A DNA stretch of 64,000 nucleotides, from assembly GCA_905215775.1 (NCBI GenBank), contig CAJMRM010000007.1, forward strand, positions 1 to 64,000, written 5' to 3'. Positions 32,997 through 41,146 of this stretch are shown here, piece after piece. A program made the translations under genes and the position numbers. Under the pieces are notes generated by a model, which was given only the letters and a program-made list of their open reading frames with translations, had not been told where the DNA came from and did not search any database. Source of the stretch: an uncultured bacterium. GTDB taxonomy: Bacteria; Bacillota; Clostridia; Lachnospirales; Lachnospiraceae. Positions within the stretch are counted from its first letter, which is position 1. Each line of letters starts with the position of its first letter.

Positions 32997-34274
32997 ATGA
33001 AGGTTCTGATCGTGGGAAGCGGAGGAAGAGAGCACGCCATTGCCTGGAAAACGGCCCAGAGCAGCCGGGTGGATAAGATCTACTGCGCTCCGGGAAACGC
33101 TGGGATCTCCCAGGTGGCCGAGTGCGTGGATATCAAGCCCATGGAGTTTGAGAAGCTGGTGGCCTTTGCCAAAGAAAAGGAGATCGATCTGACGGTGATC
33201 GGCATGGACGATCCTCTGGTGGGCGGTGTCGTGGACGCCTTTGAGGCGGCGGGACTGCGCGTATTCGGCCCAAACAAGGCGGCGGCTGTCCTGGAGGGCT
33301 CCAAGGCATTCTCCAAAAACCTTATGAAGAAATATGGGATCCCCACGGCGGCCTATGAAACCTTTACGGAGCCGGAGGCGGCGCTGGCATACCTGGAGAC
33401 TGCAAAGATGCCCATCGTGTTAAAGGCCGACGGGCTGGCTCTGGGAAAGGGCGTGCTGATCTGTAAGGATCTTTCTGAGGCCAGGGACGGGGTCCGCCAG
33501 CTGATGCTGGACAAAAAGTTCGGCTCTGCGGGAAACGAAATTGTGATCGAGGAGTTTATGACAGGCCGGGAGGTTTCTGTCCTTTCCTTTGTGGACGGCA
33601 ATACAGTGAAGATCATGAGCTCTGCCCAGGATCATAAACGGGCCAAGGACGGAGACCAGGGCTTAAACACCGGCGGTATGGGAAACTTTTCTCCCAGTCC
33701 CTTCTATACAAGGGAGGTGGACGCCTACTGTCAGGAGCATATTTACCAGCCTACCGTAGACGCAATGAAGGCCGAAGGCCGTCCCTTTAAGGGCGTGATC
33801 TTCTTCGGACTGATGCTGACGGCAGACGGTCCCAAGGTACTGGAATACAACGCCAGATTTGGCGATCCGGAGGCCCAGGTGGTGCTGCCCCGGCTGGAAA
33901 ATGATATTGTGGACGTATTTGAGGCGTGTATCGACGGGACTCTGGACCAGATCGATCTGAAATTTGATAACGACCGGGCCACTGTCTGCGTGATCCTGGC
34001 CTCCGACGGATATCCGGTCTCCTATGAAAAGGGATTTGTCATCGACGGCCTGGAGAAATTCCAGGACAAAGAGGATTACTACGTATTCCATTCCGGCACG
34101 AAGTTCAACGGCCAGGGCCAGATCGTTACCAACGGCGGCCGGGTGCTGGGCGTTACGGCCAACGGGGCCACGGTGAAGGAAGCCAGAGAAAACGCCTATA
34201 AGGCAGTGGAGGAGATCTCCTTTGCCAATAAGTATTACAGGACGGATATCGCCAGATCGGCGGACGAGGCATAG
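32997..34274 (+). CDS. purD: Phosphoribosylamine-glycine ligase
   Basis: 425 residues. ATP-grasp enzyme with KVLIVGSGGREHAIAWK at the N-terminus, the PxxVKADGLALGKGV-type block (PIVLKADGLALGKGVLICKD), QDHKRAKDGDQGLNTGGMG and LEYNARFGDPEAQVVLPRLE. Makes GAR from phosphoribosylamine and glycine. ACAGGAGGAG ribosome site. Last pur gene here; followed by a terminator. Confidence 0.96.
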   Translation: MKVLIVGSGGREHAIAWKTAQSSRVDKIYCAPGNAGISQVAECVDIKPMEFEKLVAFAKEKEIDLTVIGMDDPLVGGVVDAFEAAGLRVFGPNKAAAVLEGSKAFSKNLMKKYGIPTAAYETFTEPEAALAYLETAKMPIVLKADGLALGKGVLICKDLSEARDGVRQLMLDKKFGSAGNEIVIEEFMTGREVSVLSFVDGNTVKIMSSAQDHKRAKDGDQGLNTGGMGNFSPSPFYTREVDAYCQEHIYQPTVDAMKAEGRPFKGVIFFGLMLTADGPKVLEYNARFGDPEAQVVLPRLENDIVDVFEACIDGTLDQIDLKFDNDRATVCVILASDGYPVSYEKGFVIDGLEKFQDKEDYYVFHSGTKFNGQGQIVTNGGRVLGVTANGATVKEARENAYKAVEEISFANKYYRTDIARSADEA

Positions 34275-34299
34275 GAGAGAAAGGGAATTGTGTGAATTC

Positions 34300-34316
34300 C
34301 CATTATACCGGAAACA
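34300..34316. repeat. 17-bp direct repeat, first copy
   Basis: CCATTATACCGGAAACA at 34300-34316 is repeated exactly at 34458-34474, either side of the purD terminator, in a 334-base gene-free gap. Confidence 0.7.
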
Positions 34317-34355
34317 AAGAGTATACACACACATGACATAACAATCCGGAAAAGA

Positions 34356-34397
34356 CCACGGACAGTCGGAAAAACCTGACTGGCTGTGGTTTTTCTC
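34356..34397 (+). terminator. Terminator of the pur operon
   Basis: CCAC..CAGTC (34356-34367) pairs with GACTG..GTGG (34378-34389) around a small internal mismatch, followed by TTTTTCTCTTT. Confidence 0.8.
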
Positions 34398-34457
34398 TTT
34401 CTTGTAAAGAAAATGCATTACCCTGTGATGGGGTACGAAAAATGGTTGAAAAATTTT

Positions 34458-34474
34458 CCATTATACCGGAAACA
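34458..34474. repeat. 17-bp direct repeat, second copy
   Basis: Exact second copy of the element at 34300-34316, 158 bases downstream, in the same orientation. Confidence 0.7.
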
Positions 34475-34575
34475 GGGATTACTTTTGGCAATCGCATAGT
34501 CGCTTTCAAAAAACGAAAAAATACAACTATGTTTGCTGTGCTCGGCAGTTGAGAGTGTTCTTTCCTGTCAAAATG

Positions 34576-34584
34576 TGGTATACT
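34576..34584 (+). promoter_or_regulatory. Extended -10 promoter of the macrodomain gene
   Basis: TGGTATACT: a TG-N extended -10 with TATACT at 34579-34584 and no good -35, about 25 bases before the start codon. Confidence 0.45.
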
Positions 34585-34608
34585 GGCAGAAAACGGGAAG
34601 GTGATCAA

Positions 34609-35142
34609 ATGCTTACAATCATTTTGGGAGACATTACAAAAGAAGCGGTAGACGCCATTGTAAACGCAGCAAACACCAGTCTTCTGGGAGGCGGAGGCGT
34701 GGACGGCGCCATTCACCGGGCAGCGGGGCCGGAGCTTCTGGCAGAGTGCCGGACGCTCCATGGCTGCGAAACAGGACAGGCGAAAATCACAAAGGGGTAT
34801 CGCCTTCCGGCAGAGTATGTGATCCATACGCCCGGACCGATTTGGAGAGGCGGTACCATGGGCGAGGAGCTGCTGTTGCAGAACTGCTACGAAAACTGCC
34901 TGAGGCTTGCGGCGGAGAAGGGATGCCGGAGCGTGGCATTTCCTTCCATCAGTACGGGTATTTATCGCTTTCCTCTGGAAAAGGCTTCTGAAATTGCCGT
35001 AAGGACGATTCTTAAGTTTCTGGAAACCCATCCGGACATGGAGGTGTGGATGGTGTGCTTTGACCAGGAGACATTTGGGTATTATAAAGATGCTTTGAGG
35101 GAGCAGACCAGGCAGGGAACCGATACTACGAATGGTTCTTAA
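34609..35142 (+). CDS. Macrodomain protein, ADP-ribose (O-acetyl-ADP-ribose) hydrolase type
   Basis: 177 residues from ATG 34609 (GGAAGGTGAT upstream). Single macrodomain of the MacroD/YmdB class: ILGDITKEAVDAIVNAANTS, LLGGGGVDGAIHRAAGPELL, CETGQAKITKGYRLPAEYVI, VAFPSISTGIYRFPLEKASE. Removes O-acetyl groups from ADP-ribose or mono-ADP-ribose from acidic residues. Not part of the pur operon because a terminator and its own promoter intervene. Confidence 0.92.
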   Translation: MLTIILGDITKEAVDAIVNAANTSLLGGGGVDGAIHRAAGPELLAECRTLHGCETGQAKITKGYRLPAEYVIHTPGPIWRGGTMGEELLLQNCYENCLRLAAEKGCRSVAFPSISTGIYRFPLEKASEIAVRTILKFLETHPDMEVWMVCFDQETFGYYKDALREQTRQGTDTTNGS

Positions 35143-35699
35143 AAAGCAGAAGGGCTGGAGAATTGTGCCAACAAAGAGATCAGGAGTATTTTTGAACTCC
35201 CGGGAGACAAAGAGAACGACATTACGCTCAGTATATCCTGGGCTTTGGCGACATGTCCAGAATTTTTAAAGGCGGTTGTTGCCGCTGCCGTGCCGGTTAC
35301 AGCAGATCCGGAAGAAACCGTAATTCTGAACCAGAAGTACGCGGCGGACACTGGGATCACGGACATCGAGGCAACAGATTACAGGACAATCCATGTGATT
35401 TTCGAGGCGAAGAGCGAGTGGGTGCTTCCGGGACCGGAGCAGCTGGCCAAATATTCAATATCGAAGGATATACGGTGTCCCGGAACATGCATGATGAGAT
35501 TCCGGAAATGCCGGACGAGACATGGGATGGAGACGGTTACCTTTACCGGCTTGGATCGGCAATCGTACCGGGAAAGACCGTAAAAAACGGCAATATTTAC
35601 CGGAATGGCATGGGATGGGCTATGCTATGCTGGATCTGCTGCTGACCAGTGATTCCATCGGTGAAGCCAGGGACAGGACGCAGGAAAGACTGGGATAAA
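35143..35699 (+). pseudogene. Decayed coding region, nuclease-like start and unrelated end
   Basis: Coding-like sequence spread over three frames with no valid start. From 35143: NKEIRSIFELPGDKENDITL, WALATCPEFLKAVV, ITDIEATDYRTIHVIFEAKS, EWVLPGPEQLAKY, which resembles the PD-(D/E)xK-like core of stand-alone nuclease-type proteins (the E-A-K motif). Near 35455 the sense passes to another frame: FNIEGYTVSRNMHDEIPEMP, YLYRLGSAIVPGKTVKNGNI. Near 35610 it passes to a third: YAMLDLLLTSDSIGEARDRT, ending at the TAA at 35697. At least two frameshifts are needed. Both family hints are inference. Confidence 0.55.
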
Positions 35700-35732
35700 A
35701 ATACATAATTGTAAAACGGAGGATTGATTTTG

Positions 35733-36293
35733 ATGAGAAAGAATTTTGGAGCAAAACCATGGACTTACCCGCAGCCGGTGCTGATGATCGCAACCTATGG
35801 GGAGGATGGGACACCGGATGTGATGAATGCGGCCTGGGGCGGTATCAGTGACGACACGCAGATTTCCATCTGTGTCAGTGCGGATCATAAAACCACAGAG
35901 AACATCCTGGCCAGAAAGGCGTTTACGGTCAGTATGGCAGAAGCTTCCTACATTAAGGAATGCGACTATGTTGGCATCGTGTCCGGAAATGATGTGCCGG
36001 ATAAGTTTGCCAAGACAGGTTTCCATGCGGAGAAATCGGAGTTCGTGGATGCTCCGATCATCAGGGAACTTCGCATGACGCTGGAATGCAGACTGGTAAG
36101 CTACGATCCGGAAACCTGCCGGCTGGTAGGAGAGATCGTCAATGTCAGTGCAGACGAGAGTGTCCTGGACAAGGACGGTAAGATCGATCCCGACAGACTG
36201 CAGCCCATTACTTTTGATCCGGTACATCATGAGTACAGGGTTCTTGGAGAACGGGTAGGCAGGGCGTTCCGGGACGGATTGGAGCTGAGATAG
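35733..36293 (+). CDS. Flavin reductase / flavoredoxin-like FMN-binding protein
   Basis: 186 residues from ATG 35733 (GGAGG at 35718-35722). Flavin-reductase-like split barrel: YPQPVLMIATYGEDGTPDVM, NAAWGGISDDTQISICVSAD, HKTTENILARKAFTVSMAEA, KTGFHAEKSEFVDAPIIREL. Binds FMN; may reduce flavin or bind it as an electron carrier. Apparently monocistronic. Confidence 0.9.
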   Translation: MRKNFGAKPWTYPQPVLMIATYGEDGTPDVMNAAWGGISDDTQISICVSADHKTTENILARKAFTVSMAEASYIKECDYVGIVSGNDVPDKFAKTGFHAEKSEFVDAPIIRELRMTLECRLVSYDPETCRLVGEIVNVSADESVLDKDGKIDPDRLQPITFDPVHHEYRVLGERVGRAFRDGLELR

Positions 36294-36306
36294 CAGAAGG
36301 TGCGTC

Positions 36307-36371
36307 CTATGGCATAAAAAACGCTCCGCGGGGATCGTCATGAAAATACCATAGAACCGTAAGAAGCGTTT
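36307..36371 (+). other. Interleaved stems after flavin reductase gene
   Basis: CTATGG (36307-36312) can pair with CCATAG (36349-36354), and AAACGCT (36319-36325) with AGCGTTT (36365-36371). The stems interleave, so they are either alternatives or a pseudoknot. No T-tract follows. Confidence 0.35.
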
Positions 36372-36392
36372 AAGATATGGGCCATGGAAATC

Positions 36393-36401
36393 TGGTATAA
36401 T
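36393..36401 (+). promoter_or_regulatory. Extended -10 promoter of the lipoprotein gene
   Basis: TGGTATAAT (TATAAT at 36396-36401 with a TG-N extension), no clear -35, ~50 bases before the start codon. Confidence 0.45.
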
Positions 36402-36453
36402 AAAAGAAAAGGGCTTCCCTGGGGGAGGTCGGAGACAGGAAGGAGACAGGGCA

Positions 36454-37494
36454 ATGAGAATAGAGATCCGGTACCAGATGATTTTGTGGGCCATGGCTGC
36501 GGCAATTTCCGGCTGCGGAAGCGCCCGGGGAGCTTCCATCGTCACAGAGGAGGAGAGGACTGCGGTGGAGAGCGGACAGTCCATGGAAGCGCCCGGAAGC
36601 CAGGAGACGAAGCAGAATCCAGAAGAAGCTGCCAGTGCCGGGGAATCCGGGGACGCTGGCGGCGGGGAAACGATCCAGGCAGAGTCAGAGAATGTCCTTC
36701 TCCCGGGAGTGACCATGGAGATCACGGACGTTACAGAAACAGGGATCACGGTTACCTTGGTGAACCACACGGACCTTAATATGGAATTTGGGGAGGAATA
36801 CAGTCTGGAGGTCTGGAACGGCACAGGCTGGGAGCCGGTTCCATATAGAGATGGCCAGCAGGCCTTTCACAGTATTGCCTATTCTATGCCGGAAAACCAG
36901 CCGGTGGAGTGGAAGGCAGACTGGGGAGCGCTTTACGGAACGTTGGAACCGGGGCAGTACCGGCTGGTGAAGCTGGTTCTGGATTTCCGGGGGCCCGGGG
37001 ACCTTACAGAGTACGGACTGACGGCAGAATTTGAGCTTCCGGCCCAGGCGTTACAGGAACCTCCGGTCCTGGGGCTCCAGGATTCCCTTTCCTCCACCCT
37101 GGCAGAGCTTTGGCTGAAGCCGGGAAATTATACATGGCACTGTAAACGCGGAGACGGCGGAGAAATGCAGGGGATCATGGCCTGCGGTGCGGCTCCCGCG
37201 GAGGCGTTTCCACAGCAGGATCCGCTGGAGCTTACGCAGTACCAGGGAATGGAGGGCGTTTTATATATGGTATCCTGTACAGTGCTTCCCGACCGGATGA
37301 ATATAAAGGAATATTCCAGGGCCGACATGGGAAAAACGGCTGCGGAGCCTGTTTCGGAAACGGTCCTGGAAACTGGGGAGCTGCTGGAGCTCAGGCCCGA
37401 CCGGATGTATGAGATTCTGGCAGAGTGGGACAGCGCCCGGGGAAATGCCAGGGGCTTTTATGGAGAGGCAAGTTATCTGGTGGTCACAGAATAG
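36454..37494 (+). CDS. Lipoprotein with Ig-like (Big_14-type) domain
   Basis: 346 residues. Signal peptide with lipobox AAAISGC; the cysteine should be lipidated and the protein held on the outer face of the membrane. A Glu/Ser-rich spacer (to ~residue 85) precedes an Ig-like domain: VTLVNHTDLNMEFGEEYSLE, WKADWGALYGTLEPGQYRLV. A second beta-rich part (GVLYMVSCTVLPDRMNIKEY ... LELRPDRMYEILAEWD) may be a diverged copy. AAGGAGA ribosome site. No partner gene is obvious; a BlaI/M56 pair follows. Function unknown. Confidence 0.8.
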   Translation: MRIEIRYQMILWAMAAAISGCGSARGASIVTEEERTAVESGQSMEAPGSQETKQNPEEAASAGESGDAGGGETIQAESENVLLPGVTMEITDVTETGITVTLVNHTDLNMEFGEEYSLEVWNGTGWEPVPYRDGQQAFHSIAYSMPENQPVEWKADWGALYGTLEPGQYRLVKLVLDFRGPGDLTEYGLTAEFELPAQALQEPPVLGLQDSLSSTLAELWLKPGNYTWHCKRGDGGEMQGIMACGAAPAEAFPQQDPLELTQYQGMEGVLYMVSCTVLPDRMNIKEYSRADMGKTAAEPVSETVLETGELLELRPDRMYEILAEWDSARGNARGFYGEASYLVVTE

Positions 37495-37727
37495 AGGAAC
37501 CTGGAGGCGGACCGTTCCGATCCGGACGCGTCCTTTGAGGCTCTGGAAAAACGTATGGAAGCTTTGAAGCCGATGGGAAAAACGGGATCAGTCTGACGGA
37601 AAAGGAGCTGGAGCGGTTCCGGGAGAACGATCTGGTCAGACAATCGAGGGCTTTTGTAAAAGAGCGGGGTATGGTCCCCCTTTTGCAGAGGCCTTTTTTC
37701 GTTCATAAAACCGTAAGAATTCTCTTC
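37495..37727 (+). pseudogene. Possible coding remnant between lipoprotein and blaI genes
   Basis: This gap shows coding-like stretches in two frames. In the lipoprotein frame, after its TAG, it reads ADRSDPDASFEALEKRMEAL for 33 codons. In another frame it reads EADGKNGISLTEKELERFRE followed by NDLVRQSRAFVKER. No start codon with ribosome site is present. A decayed small gene is the simplest reading, but chance open frames in G+C-rich DNA cannot be excluded. Confidence 0.3.
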
Positions 37728-37756
37728 TTGCACAGAAAGGTCTATTATGATAGACT
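37728..37756 (+). promoter_or_regulatory. Promoter of the blaI-M56 operon
   Basis: TTGCAC at 37728-37733 and TAGACT at 37751-37756, spacer 17 bp; the -10 box is part of the first operator dyad. Confidence 0.6.
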
Positions 37757-37784
37757 AAAATTACAGAAAGGACTATTGCAATAG
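37740..37784. promoter_or_regulatory. Two BlaI-like operator dyads
   Basis: GTCTAT-TATG-ATAGAC at 37740-37755 and CTATTGCAATAG at 37773-37784 share CTAT-N4-ATAG. Equivalent bases are 31 bp apart, three helical turns. The first covers the -10 box. Placement fits autorepression by the adjacent BlaI-like protein, although the half-site differs from the TACA/TGTA of staphylococcal BlaI. Confidence 0.65.
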
Positions 37785-37805
37785 ATCAATAGGGTGAGGG
37801 AGCTT

Positions 37806-38216
37806 ATGGCAGATCTAAAGCTGTATGAAAGTGAATACCGGTTCATGGATCTGATCTGGGAGGCGGAGCCGGTGCGGTCCACGGAGCTGGCTAAAATAGC
37901 CGGAGAGCGGCTGGAGTGGAAAAAATCCACCTGCTATACGGTTTTAAAGAAGCTGGAGACCAAGGGCTTTGTAAAAAATGAGGATGCGACGGTCACGTCC
38001 TTAATTGGCCGGGAGCAGGTACAGAGGGCGGAGAGCAGCCAGCTGATCGAAAGGAGCTTCGGCGGTTCTCTTCCGGCTTTTCTCAATGCGTTTCTGACTG
38101 GGCGCAGGCTGACGGCGGAGGAGGCCAGGGAGCTGCACCGCCTTATCGAGGAGGCAGCCCCAGAGGCCGGTAGTTTGGAAGAAGAACGTGGAAAGGGGAA
38201 GGGAGGGAGCGTATGA
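37806..38216 (+). CDS. BlaI/MecI/CopY-family repressor
   Basis: 136 residues from ATG 37806. Winged helix N-terminal domain: LYESEYRFMDLIWEAEPVRS, KKSTCYTVLKKLETKGFVKN, followed by the dimerisation tail (SFGGSLPAFLNAFL, LTAEEARELHRLIEEA). Represses its own operon until cleaved or displaced by the M56 sensor. Stop and next start overlap in ATGA (38213-38216). The scissile Asn-Phe bond of staphylococcal BlaI is not evident at the same context. Confidence 0.92.
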   Translation: MADLKLYESEYRFMDLIWEAEPVRSTELAKIAGERLEWKKSTCYTVLKKLETKGFVKNEDATVTSLIGREQVQRAESSQLIERSFGGSLPAFLNAFLTGRRLTAEEARELHRLIEEAAPEAGSLEEERGKGKGGSV

Positions 38217-39913
38217 GCCTGTTTGACGTTGGTACGATGACGGGGCTTTTAAACCGGAGCCTGATGGGAGGGGCCGTGATCCTGGCTGTGCTGGTGCTGC
38301 GGCTTATGATGAAACGGTTCCCGAGAAAATACGCGTGTCTTTTGTGGCTGGCTGCCTTTGGAAGACTGCTGTTTTCCATTCCGGTTCCTACGGCTTCTGG
38401 TCTGCTTCCAGCGGCGGACCCGCTTCAGCAGGCGGCTGTGAAGGTGGACGGAGGGATCGGTATGGGCACCGTTCTCCAGCTGTCCACAGGACTGAAGCCG
38501 GTGGATTCGGCGGTCAATGGGCTTCTTAGGCAGCTTCTGGAGCCTTCCCCTGCGGCATCAGCGGATCCGGTGCAGATCGGAGCCTTTGTATTCCAGTGGC
38601 TGTGGCTGACCGGAATGGCAGTCCTGCTTTTGACGGGGCTGGTCCGGTATGGGCTTTTGAAGCAGCGGATCTCCGATGCAGTCCCGGCGGAGGAGGCCCA
38701 GTGTACAGTGCGGGGGAAACGGCTGGAACGCGTATATATCACAGACCGGATCCAGATGCCCATGGTACTGGGGATCGGTAAGCCCAGGATCCTTCTTCCG
38801 TCCTTCTGCTCCAGTGAAGATAGGAAAGAGGAGCGGGAGCTGATCCTGGCCCATGAACAGGCCCACAGACTCCGGTATGATCATCTTACAAAGATATTTG
38901 CCTTTGGAGTCCTGGTCATCCACTGGTTCAATCCCCTGGTGTGGGCTGCCTTCCTTTTGTACTGCCGGGACGTGGAAATGGCCTGTGACGAGAAGGTCGT
39001 GGAATGGCTGGGAGAGGAAAGCAGGAAGCCATATTCCTTGGCCCTGCTCCGGTTTGAGGAGGAGAGGAGCGCCCTATTGATTCCCCTGGCATTTGGGGAA
39101 AGCGGCGCCGGGGAACGGATCCGCCATATTTTAAATTACAGGAAGCCGGGCGCCTGGGGAGCCGTTTCAGCCCTGCTTCTGGCGGTTTTAGCCGCGGGGC
39201 TCTTTCTCATGGCTCCGGACGGGAAGGCCCAGGATACGATCAGCATCATCGGGGGAGCGGACGGCCCTACTTCCATTTTCCTGGCGGGAAAGGTTGGGGA
39301 CGGAGACGGGGAGGAGAAAGCCCCGGCGGCGGTCCTGGATCTGGAGAAGGCGAAAAAAGAGCCCTATGGTGCAGCGGCGGAGCTGGACTGGGTCAGCGGC
39401 AGTAAGATCTCTTTTCACGGCAGCTTCGGGTATCTGTCCTTCCTTCTGAAGGCCAATGGGAAATCCCAGCTGGCTGCGGCCTTTACCCTGGAGGAGGCGG
39501 GACCCATTGCCGTCCAGGGGGATCGGTATACGGAGGTCATTGGAGGCAGAGACTCGGCTCTTGTGGTGACGGAGGCGTATAAAAAGGACGGAGACAGCCG
39601 AAGCTTCTGGTATCTGGAGGACGGCGGGACTGTGGAGCCTCTTCCGGAGGATATGACGAAGCTGTTTCTGGAGCAAAGCGGCTCCGGCGTATTCCGGGAT
39701 GCGCCGTTGGCAGAGGAGTACCGGCAGCAGGTGGAGGAAAAAATAGCGGAGACCCCAGGAAATCAGCTGGTATACGGCCCGGTGGAGATTCCGGAAACCG
39801 ACAGCATCATCTGTGGCTTTCTGGCAGCGGACGGGCCGGAGCTGGAGGATCTGTGGTATGGGCTCTGGTGTGAGAGCGATGGCCGGATGGAGAAATACGT
39901 TTTGTTTCCATAA
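38213..39913 (+). CDS. M56-family BlaR1-like membrane metallopeptidase sensor
   Basis: 566 residues. Three to four N-terminal membrane helices flank the zinc site HEQAH at 214-218 (LAHEQAHRLRYDHLTK) with downstream DVEMACDEKVVEW, as in BlaR1/MecR1. A helix at ~322-336 leads to an extracellular part. Just after it, ISIIGGADGPTSIFLAGKVG (GGADGPT at 347-353) appears, a segment otherwise known from beta subunits of sodium-pumping decarboxylases. The C-terminal sensor (to 566) is not a class D penicillin-binding domain, so the ligand is unlikely to be a beta-lactam bound as in BlaR1. Confidence 0.88.
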   Translation: MSLFDVGTMTGLLNRSLMGGAVILAVLVLRLMMKRFPRKYACLLWLAAFGRLLFSIPVPTASGLLPAADPLQQAAVKVDGGIGMGTVLQLSTGLKPVDSAVNGLLRQLLEPSPAASADPVQIGAFVFQWLWLTGMAVLLLTGLVRYGLLKQRISDAVPAEEAQCTVRGKRLERVYITDRIQMPMVLGIGKPRILLPSFCSSEDRKEERELILAHEQAHRLRYDHLTKIFAFGVLVIHWFNPLVWAAFLLYCRDVEMACDEKVVEWLGEESRKPYSLALLRFEEERSALLIPLAFGESGAGERIRHILNYRKPGAWGAVSALLLAVLAAGLFLMAPDGKAQDTISIIGGADGPTSIFLAGKVGDGDGEEKAPAAVLDLEKAKKEPYGAAAELDWVSGSKISFHGSFGYLSFLLKANGKSQLAAAFTLEEAGPIAVQGDRYTEVIGGRDSALVVTEAYKKDGDSRSFWYLEDGGTVEPLPEDMTKLFLEQSGSGVFRDAPLAEEYRQQVEEKIAETPGNQLVYGPVEIPETDSIICGFLAADGPELEDLWYGLWCESDGRMEKYVLFP

Positions 39914-40041
39914 GAGACAGCTGCAACCGTTCCGTCCATTTTATAAAGATTTTTGAACGAAGCTATTGACAAATCCCGACATATATTGCAAACTATAAGA
40001 AGTGGTTTTTAAAACCGTATTATAAAGCGGAGGGTTTTGTC

Positions 40042-40875
40042 GTGGTACAGATAGTGACAGATTCTTCTGTGCTCTATACAGAAGGAGAAGCAAAGGCAGC
40101 TGGTTTTGATGTGATTCCCCTGTGCCTGAGTGTGGGGGATATGGAAGGCAGGGATCTGCAGATCGACATGAAGGAGTTTTATGATCGGATCAGAGCGGGA
40201 CAGATCCCAAGGTCTTCTCAGCCCCCGATCGGGGAAGTGGTGGAAATGTATGAGAGATACCGGGAGGCAGATGTTTTGAATATCTGTATTGCCGACGGTC
40301 TTTCCGGAACGTATCATGGGGCCTTAAGCGCCAGGGATATGGCAGAAAACCGGGACCGGATCACCGTATTCAACAGCCGGACACTCTGCGGCCCCCATCG
40401 GTATATGGTGGAGCAGGCACAGAAAATGAAGGAAGAAGGAAAAGGGATCGCCGAGATCCTGGAATGGCTGAAGCGTGTGGCAGAGAGAACAGAATCGTTT
40501 CTGATCCCCCAGGACTTCGGCTTTTTAAAGCGGGGAGGCAGGCTGACGCCTGTGGCGGCAGCCCTGGGATCGGTCCTTAAGCTGAAGCCGGTGATGCGGC
40601 TGACGGAGGACGGAAGCCGTCTGGATAAATTTTTCGTGAAGCGTACCATGTCGGCGGCTGTGGCTGGGATCGTGGAGCATATGAAGAAAAAGGGGATCGA
40701 CGGCCGCCATATCCTTTATATTTCCCATGCGGCGGCCCCAAAGGAAGCCGGAGCCATCCGGGAGATGTTTGAAAAGGGGTTCACCGGGCTGGAGATCCGG
40801 GTGATGGAATTAAGCCCCGTATTTGTGGCCCAGGGCGGTCCCGGCTGCGTGGCCATCCAGTATATTGAACGATAG
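40042..40875 (+). CDS. DegV-family fatty-acid-binding protein
   Basis: 277 residues, starting GTG 40042 with GGAGGG upstream. DegV fold: IVTDSSVLYTEGEAKAAGFD, the RSSQPPIGEVVEMYERYREA segment with the ligand serine, LSGTYHGALSARDMAENRDR, LIPQDFGFLKRGGRLTPVAA, and GGPGCVAIQY at the end. Related proteins (FakB) bind fatty acids for phosphorylation by FakA, which is not in this window. Confidence 0.93.
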   Translation: MVQIVTDSSVLYTEGEAKAAGFDVIPLCLSVGDMEGRDLQIDMKEFYDRIRAGQIPRSSQPPIGEVVEMYERYREADVLNICIADGLSGTYHGALSARDMAENRDRITVFNSRTLCGPHRYMVEQAQKMKEEGKGIAEILEWLKRVAERTESFLIPQDFGFLKRGGRLTPVAAALGSVLKLKPVMRLTEDGSRLDKFFVKRTMSAAVAGIVEHMKKKGIDGRHILYISHAAAPKEAGAIREMFEKGFTGLEIRVMELSPVFVAQGGPGCVAIQYIER

Positions 40876-40880
40876 GGATG

Positions 40881-40936
40881 AAAAAGACCGGTACCCCCAG
40901 GAGCGTGAAGCTGCCCTGGAGCGTACCGGTCTTTTT
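40881..40936 (+). terminator. Terminator after degV gene
   Basis: AAAAAGACCGGTAC (40881-40894) pairs perfectly with GTACCGGTCTTTTT (40923-40936); the right arm supplies the T-tract. An inner CCAGG/CCTGG stem can form. Confidence 0.85.
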
Positions 40937-41073
40937 ATGCTTTCTGCAAAGGGCTGGAGCGGGGATGCTTCTTTTTTCGCGATGCTTAGGTACGATTTTC
41001 ACGGGATCGAATTTCCGGCCGCAGGATTGATCTTCAGGGCTTTTGGGAGGAAACGTTTGGGGAGGAAGGTGGG

Positions 41074-41102
41074 TTGCCTTTTTTCTCCTTTCAGAGTACA
41101 AT
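41074..41102 (+). promoter_or_regulatory. Sigma-A promoter of the MBL-fold lipoprotein gene
   Basis: TTGCCT at 41074-41079 and TACAAT at 41097-41102, 17-bp spacer. Confidence 0.6.
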
Positions 41103-41146
41103 AGTGCTGACTGCGGAAGGAATGACAAAAGAAAAGAGGAATTTTA

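Noticed and set aside
35625..36824. 399-codon open frame on the minus strand
   Set aside because: Antisense to flavin reductase and lipoprotein genes; composition follows the shadow of their codon bias.
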